Shown: positions 59,623 to 64,000 of the stretch, in pieces | Numbering within the stretch: the stretch's first letter is position 1 | How the letters are laid out: every line of letters starts with the position of its first letter | DNA from: Vicingaceae bacterium | Lineage (GTDB): Bacteria; Bacteroidota; Bacteroidia; Flavobacteriales_E; Vicingaceae | DNA length: 64,000 nt | Direction: 5' to 3' | Assembly (NCBI GenBank): GCA_026003395.1 | Contig: BPHE01000012.1 | Span: 1-64,000 of the forward strand | Notes under the pieces: model-generated | Told to the model about the DNA's origin: nothing | Seen by the model: the letters and a program-made list of their open reading frames with translations, nothing else | Database searches by the model: none | Translations under genes and position numbers: made by a program

Positions 59623-60036
59623 TTAACAAAACTCTTCGTAAGCGCTCATTAAATTTGCTGCAATGGCCTCAGGAGAGTGTCCTTCGATATGATGTCTTTC
59701 CAAAAAGTGAACCAATTTGCCATCTTTAAACAAAGCTACTGAAGGGGAAGACGGTGGAAAAGGCAACATATATTCTCTTGCACGCTGAGTGGCTTCTTTA
59801 TCCACTCCGGCAAATACGGTGGCCAATACATCGGGTTTTTTGTTAGCTTTCAGCGAGAGCAACACACCGGGTCTTGCCGATCCGGCAGCACAGCCACACA
59901 CAGAGTTGACCACTATTAAAAGTGTTCCCTGAGTATTTTTCATTATCTCATCAACTTGCTGCGGAGTAGTCAATTCAATAAATCCATAATCGGTTAATTC
60001 TTTTCGCATGGGAGCAACTAATTCTTCAGGATACAT
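59623..60036 (-). CDS. BrxA/BrxB-family bacilliredoxin
   Basis: This 137-residue protein belongs to the bacilliredoxin (YphP/YqiW, DUF1094) family, which removes bacillithiol or acts as a disulfide isomerase-like thiol enzyme. It has the CGC active site (C47-G48-C49) in VVNSVCGCAAGSARPG, and FPPSSPSVALFKDGKLVHFLER with HIEGHSPEAIA. Thioredoxin-fold length is normal. It is 12 bp downstream of sucB, so it may be cotranscribed with sucAB. Confidence 0.9.
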   Translation of the reverse strand: MYPEELVAPMRKELTDYGFIELTTPQQVDEIMKNTQGTLLIVVNSVCGCAAGSARPGVLLSLKANKKPDVLATVFAGVDKEATQRAREYMLPFPPSSPSVALFKDGKLVHFLERHHIEGHSPEAIAANLMSAYEEFC

Positions 60037-60048
60037 AGCATAATATTT

Positions 60049-61308
60049 TTAAAGGTTTAACAAAATTTCTTCAGGTTCTTTTCCGCTGAAAATCATTTTT
60101 ACAGGGTTTTCAATCATTTCTTTAACTTTATATAAAAAGCTTACACTTTCGCGTCCGTCAATTATTCTGTGATCATACGACAATGCCACATACATCACCG
60201 GTCTGATTTCTACTTTACCATTCACTGCCACAGGACGGTCCACAATATTGTGCATGCCGAGAATGGCGCTTTGAGGGGGATTGATGATCGGAGTACTCAA
60301 CATCGATCCGAATACACCGCCATTGGTGATGGTAAACGTACCGCCGGTCATTTCTTCAATCGATATTTTACCTTCTCTGGCTTTTGTGGCCAAGTTTTTT
60401 ATCTCTTTTTCAATTTCTGCCAATGATTTCACTTCAGCATTGCGTATAACGGGCACCATCAATCCCTTGGGGGTTGAGACCGCTATACCAATATCGCAAT
60501 ATTCATGATATACAATTTCATCTCCATCAATATAGGCATTTACAGCCGGAAACATTTTCAAGGCCTCGCAAACGGCTTTAGTAAAAAGAGACATAAAGCC
60601 AAGACCTATACCATGTTTTTCTTTGAAAGCTTCTTTGTATTTATTTCTTAATGCAATGACGGCGCTCATGTCGACCTCGTTAAAGGTAGTCAGCATCGCC
60701 GTTTCATTTTTAACAGACACCAACCGCTCCGATATTTTTTTGCGGAGCATCGACATTTTTTCCCTTCTTGTTTCACGGCTGCCTCCCCATTGAGTTATGT
60801 TGCTTGCATCAATACCCCCGCTTAGATATTTTATGACATCATGTTTTAATATTTTTCCGTTGGGGCCTGATCCCTTTACTTTTGAAGGATCAATCTTATT
60901 TTCTAGCATCATTTTTTCTGCAAGCGGGGTGGATTTTGCCACAGGCTTTTGTTTTATTTCTGTTTGAGCAGATTGTTGTTGGGTAATAGTTTGAGATTCT
61001 TCAGGTTGTTTTTTGGACTCAGGTTTTGATGAAGTTTTACTTACGGATGTTGTGGAAGAACTTTCCGGACTGAAGGAGGTGTCAATTTTGCAAACTACAT
61101 CACCTACTTTTACAACCTCTCCTTCTTGTACCAAAATTTCAATTTTACCTGACTCCTCCGCAGCCAGTTCCAACGTGGCTTTATCAGAATCTATCTCGGC
61201 AATAACCTGATCTTTTTCTACAATATCGCCATTTTTTACAAGCCAGTTGGCTATTTGCACTTCTGTTACACTTTCTCCCGGTGAGGGAACTTTCATTTCT
61301 ATTATCAT
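60049..61308 (-). CDS. sucB: 2-oxoglutarate dehydrogenase E2 component
   Basis: E2 transfers the succinyl group from lipoate to CoA in the TCA cycle. The 419-residue protein has one lipoyl domain with K43 in EIDSDKATLEL, a Ser/Thr/Gln-rich linker, a peripheral-subunit-binding segment (PLAEKMMLENKIDP, then GSGPNGKILKHDV), and the acyltransferase core with NGGVFGSMLSTPIINPPQS and the catalytic YDHRIIDGRE. It is 4 bp downstream of sucA. Confidence 0.94.
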   Translation of the reverse strand: MIIEMKVPSPGESVTEVQIANWLVKNGDIVEKDQVIAEIDSDKATLELAAEESGKIEILVQEGEVVKVGDVVCKIDTSFSPESSSTTSVSKTSSKPESKKQPEESQTITQQQSAQTEIKQKPVAKSTPLAEKMMLENKIDPSKVKGSGPNGKILKHDVIKYLSGGIDASNITQWGGSRETRREKMSMLRKKISERLVSVKNETAMLTTFNEVDMSAVIALRNKYKEAFKEKHGIGLGFMSLFTKAVCEALKMFPAVNAYIDGDEIVYHEYCDIGIAVSTPKGLMVPVIRNAEVKSLAEIEKEIKNLATKAREGKISIEEMTGGTFTITNGGVFGSMLSTPIINPPQSAILGMHNIVDRPVAVNGKVEIRPVMYVALSYDHRIIDGRESVSFLYKVKEMIENPVKMIFSGKEPEEILLNL

Positions 61309-61312
61309 AATT

Positions 61313-64000
61313 CTATAACTGTTGTTTGGTTATCTTTTGTTTTTCAAAAACTTTATCAAACAAATCTTGCATACGTTTTTGATGCAATTTATAGGATCCG
61401 GTAGAGGGGCTGGCGCTTTCGGGGATAGATACCAATTTCAACCGATCGTATCCTAATTTTGAACAAATATACCACCAAGGACCCATATTTTGAGGTTCTT
61501 CCTGAACCCATAACTTTCTGCCGGCATCTTTATATTTATCCAACATTGCATTGACCTGCTCTTCCGGGAACGGATAAAGTTGCTCAATTCTCACAATGGC
61601 AACATCGTTTACGCCATATTCTTTGCGTTTCTCAATAAGTTCATAGTAAATCTTGCCGGAACACAAGACCAATGTTTCGACTTTGTCTTTATGATCGGGA
61701 TCATCCAACACAGGTTGGAATCTTGATTTTTCCAATTCATCAATGGTTGAGACACACAAAGGATGTCGCAATAAACTTTTAGGTGTGAAAATCACCATTG
61801 GTTTTCTGTAAGACCATTTTAGATGACGGCGTAAAAGATGGAAAAAATTTGCCGGTGTGGTCGGATTGCACACGATCATGTTATTCTCGGCACATAATTG
61901 CAAGAATCTTTCGATGCGGGCACTGGAATGTTCGGCGCCTTGCCCTTCAAAACCATGAGGTAAATACATGACAACACCATTTTTTACATTCCATTTGTCT
62001 TCAGCCGAACTGATAAATTGATCAACGACTATTTGAGCGCCATTGTAAAAATCTCCAAACTGAGCTTCCCATACTGTCAACCCATCCGGCACACCAAAGG
62101 CATATCCATACTCAAATCCCAATACTGCATATTCAGACAGTAAAGAATTGTAAATATAAAAAGGCGCCTGATTATCACTGATATTTCTCAAAGGAATATA
62201 TTCCTCTTCCGAATCTTCAATTTTAATCACTGCATGGCGATGAGAAAACGTACCTCTTTCGACATCTTGCCCCGATATTCTCACCGGATGCCCTTCGGAC
62301 AACAAAGTTGCGTAGGCCAATGTTTCGGCCACTCCCCAGTCAACTTTTTCATCTTTCATCACCATGTCATGTCGTTCGTTCATCAAACGGACTATTTTGT
62401 TGAAAAACTTCTTGTCCTGTGGTAGTGTAAAAATTTTTTTTGCCAACTCCCGTATTTTTTGCTTACTTACTCCGGTTTCCGGCGACTTAATTAAATCTTT
62501 CTCGGACTGCTCTGTTTCGATGTGTTGCCATTCTTTTTCCAAAAATGATGTTATTTTCGAACGGGTTATCTGCTTGGACTCGTTGAGGCGTTCTTGGAGG
62601 AGATTTTGAAACTCTTCCTCCATTTTCTTTGCTTCTTCTTTAGTAATCACGTTTTCTTCCAAAAGAGATTTTAAATAAATCTCACGGGTAGGTGGATGTT
62701 TGGCAATAATCTTATACAATAAAGGTTGAGTAAAACGTGGTTCATCCCCTTCATTATGTCCGTATTTGCGGTATCCCAACAAATCGATAAACACATCACC
62801 TCCAAATGTCTCTCTGTATTGCAAAGCAAGCTCACAAGCATGCAACACAGCTTCTACATTATCGGCATTCACATGAAAAACCGGAGAGGCCGTAACTTTT
62901 GCCACGTCAGTACAATACGTACTGGACCTGCCGTCAAGATAATTGGTTGTAAATCCTACCTGGTTGTTCACGACAATATGCAGGGTACCTCCCACTTTGT
63001 AGCCTCTCAATTGGGCCATTTGAATAACCTCATAAACAATGCCTTGCCCGGCAATGGCAGCATCACCATGTATCAAAATGGGTAAAATTTCTTTCTCATT
63101 TTTAATATTGTGGTCGATTTTAGATCTTACCAACCCTAAAGCCACAGGATCAACTGCTTCAAGATGTGAAGGGTTGGGCATCATGGTCATTTTTATTTTT
63201 TTCTTGTGGTCGGTTTCAACTTCACATGAATACCCCAAGTGATATTTTACATCGCCATCAAACCCTGACCTGTCTTCATATTCTTTTCCTTCAAACTCGG
63301 CAAAAATATCTTTGTAGGTTTTTCCAAAGATATTGGCCAATACATTTAATCGTCCCCTATGGGCCATTCCAAAAACAAATTCTTTGATTCCCAACAATGC
63401 CGCTTCTTCAATTATAAAATCCAGGGCGGGAATTAGAGATTCGCTACCTTGTAAAGAGAACCTTTTTTGACCTACAAATTTTTTATGTAAAAACTCCTCA
63501 AATACAGTTGCCTGATCGAGTTTTTTCAAAATATGCTTTTTCTCTTCGACAGTAAATTTGCGTTTGGGAGTTCTTTCAATTTTTTCCCTTAACCATTGAA
63601 TTTTTTCGGGATGGCGTATATAGTCAATGTCTATTCCAATGGCATCACAATATATCTCTTGTAATCTCTCAATAATCTTGGCTAAAGTGGTTTTACCCAA
63701 ACCTATCTCTTCGCCGGCTTGAAATTCTTCATTAAGGTCTTCTCTTGTCAATCCGAAATTTTCAATGTCCAATGTAGGGCGGTATTTGCGTCTTTCCCTG
63801 ACCGGATTGGTTTTAGTAAATAAATGTCCCCGGTCGCGGTATGCATTGATCAAGGCCAATACCTTTACTTCTTTTGCAAAATTATCCGGAACAATATCCC
63901 CGGGCTTTTTTTGAAAATTTTGTAATGCAAAATCAAATCCAAGAAAAAAATCCCTCCAAGATTCCTCAACATTTTCGGGATTTTCTTTGTATGAACGATA
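61313..64000 (-). CDS. sucA: 2-oxoglutarate dehydrogenase E1 component (partial, start beyond window)
   Basis: E1 is the TPP-dependent decarboxylase of the 2-oxoglutarate dehydrogenase complex. About 895 residues are visible, and the frame stays open to the window end (YRSYKENPENVEESWRDF), so a few dozen N-terminal residues lie outside. Motifs include LINAYRDRGHLFTKTNP, GMAHRGRLNVLANIFGK, the TPP-binding GDAAIAGQGIVYE with its downstream NNQVGFTTN, GYRKYGHNEGDEP, LPHGFEGQGAEHSSAR, PTTPANFFHLLRRH and the C-terminal EEPQNMGPW. The methionine at 63859 is an internal TTG, not the start. Confidence 0.95.
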   Translation of the reverse strand, partial: YRSYKENPENVEESWRDFFLGFDFALQNFQKKPGDIVPDNFAKEVKVLALINAYRDRGHLFTKTNPVRERRKYRPTLDIENFGLTREDLNEEFQAGEEIGLGKTTLAKIIERLQEIYCDAIGIDIDYIRHPEKIQWLREKIERTPKRKFTVEEKKHILKKLDQATVFEEFLHKKFVGQKRFSLQGSESLIPALDFIIEEAALLGIKEFVFGMAHRGRLNVLANIFGKTYKDIFAEFEGKEYEDRSGFDGDVKYHLGYSCEVETDHKKKIKMTMMPNPSHLEAVDPVALGLVRSKIDHNIKNEKEILPILIHGDAAIAGQGIVYEVIQMAQLRGYKVGGTLHIVVNNQVGFTTNYLDGRSSTYCTDVAKVTASPVFHVNADNVEAVLHACELALQYRETFGGDVFIDLLGYRKYGHNEGDEPRFTQPLLYKIIAKHPPTREIYLKSLLEENVITKEEAKKMEEEFQNLLQERLNESKQITRSKITSFLEKEWQHIETEQSEKDLIKSPETGVSKQKIRELAKKIFTLPQDKKFFNKIVRLMNERHDMVMKDEKVDWGVAETLAYATLLSEGHPVRISGQDVERGTFSHRHAVIKIEDSEEEYIPLRNISDNQAPFYIYNSLLSEYAVLGFEYGYAFGVPDGLTVWEAQFGDFYNGAQIVVDQFISSAEDKWNVKNGVVMYLPHGFEGQGAEHSSARIERFLQLCAENNMIVCNPTTPANFFHLLRRHLKWSYRKPMVIFTPKSLLRHPLCVSTIDELEKSRFQPVLDDPDHKDKVETLVLCSGKIYYELIEKRKEYGVNDVAIVRIEQLYPFPEEQVNAMLDKYKDAGRKLWVQEEPQNMGPWWYICSKLGYDRLKLVSIPESASPSTGSYKLHQKRMQDLFDKVFEKQKITKQQL

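Noticed and set aside
59547-59729. Small plus-strand open frame near the bacilliredoxin gene
   Set aside because: It overlaps the bacilliredoxin 3' end in antisense and has no family features or promoter.

Overview
The window is a chromosomal segment of a low-GC member of the Bacteroidota, most like Flavobacteriales or a neighbouring order. The evidence is a type IX secretion sorting domain on a secreted M4 peptidase, several promoters of the Bacteroidota form (TTG or TTTG, about 19-20 bp, then TAnnTTTG), a DUF4270 lipoprotein, a TamB-like protein, lipid A and heptose genes, and a panC/panD cluster divergent from a short glycogen-synthase-like gene, DUF4270 and glmS. Assignments come from reading translated sequence; no database was searched.

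Layout. 1-5182 is an accessory region. It has a two-copy tandem array of a structured repeat, then two near-identical IS4-superfamily elements in the same orientation, each bounded by TTAA, around a small AT-rich gene of a uracil-DNA-glycosylase-like family that carries an in-frame stop. 5183-7593 (minus) holds a TPR/PD40 surface protein and an FtsE-like ATPase. 7594-8077 contains a GC-rich, strongly palindromic island. 8078-12811 (plus) holds a frameshifted TPR protein and an outer-membrane barrel. 12988-21182 holds gyrB, convergent tsaD, then a TamB-like gene overlapping trmD. 21183-22260 is a four-copy repeat array. 22261-31257 (minus) is one tight run: surE, a small membrane protein, lpxB, a SpoIID-like gene, comEC and a large M4 protease. 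31447-37949 holds a DUF2892 protein, an aminotransferase, an AIM24-like protein, a peptide-binding lipoprotein, a GNAT-nitrilase fusion and exonuclease III. 38035-42936 (plus) holds a 1160-residue outer-membrane protein, an alpha/beta hydrolase and a small secreted protein. 42990-44600 is an eight-copy repeat array. 44675-51264 holds a RidA-family gene and a minus-strand run (panC, panD, flippase-like, rfaE2, methionine aminotransferase, omega-amidase, gmd, DUF5522). 51376-55430 (plus) holds the GT5-like gene, DUF4270 and glmS. 55456-64000 holds a TM2 protein, Mn-type SOD, a small lipoprotein, an S41 protease, dCMP deaminase, tRNA-Leu(CAA), a bacilliredoxin and the 2-oxoglutarate dehydrogenase genes sucB and sucA, the last cut by the window edge.

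The most unusual content is the dispersed repeat element. Three loci share the same order: a leader beginning with CACAGAG/CACGGAG motifs, a variable number (2, 4 or 8) of about 155-bp tandem units whose core can fold into a three-way junction, and a shared trailer. The two IS copies sit between the arms of what looks like a fourth such site without an array. This is not CRISPR, because the sequences between cores are themselves homologous. Most of the rest is housekeeping: cell envelope (lpxB, rfaE2, gmd, glmS, TamB-like), cofactor synthesis (panCD), DNA and RNA maintenance (gyrB, xth, tsaD, trmD) and central metabolism (sucAB).
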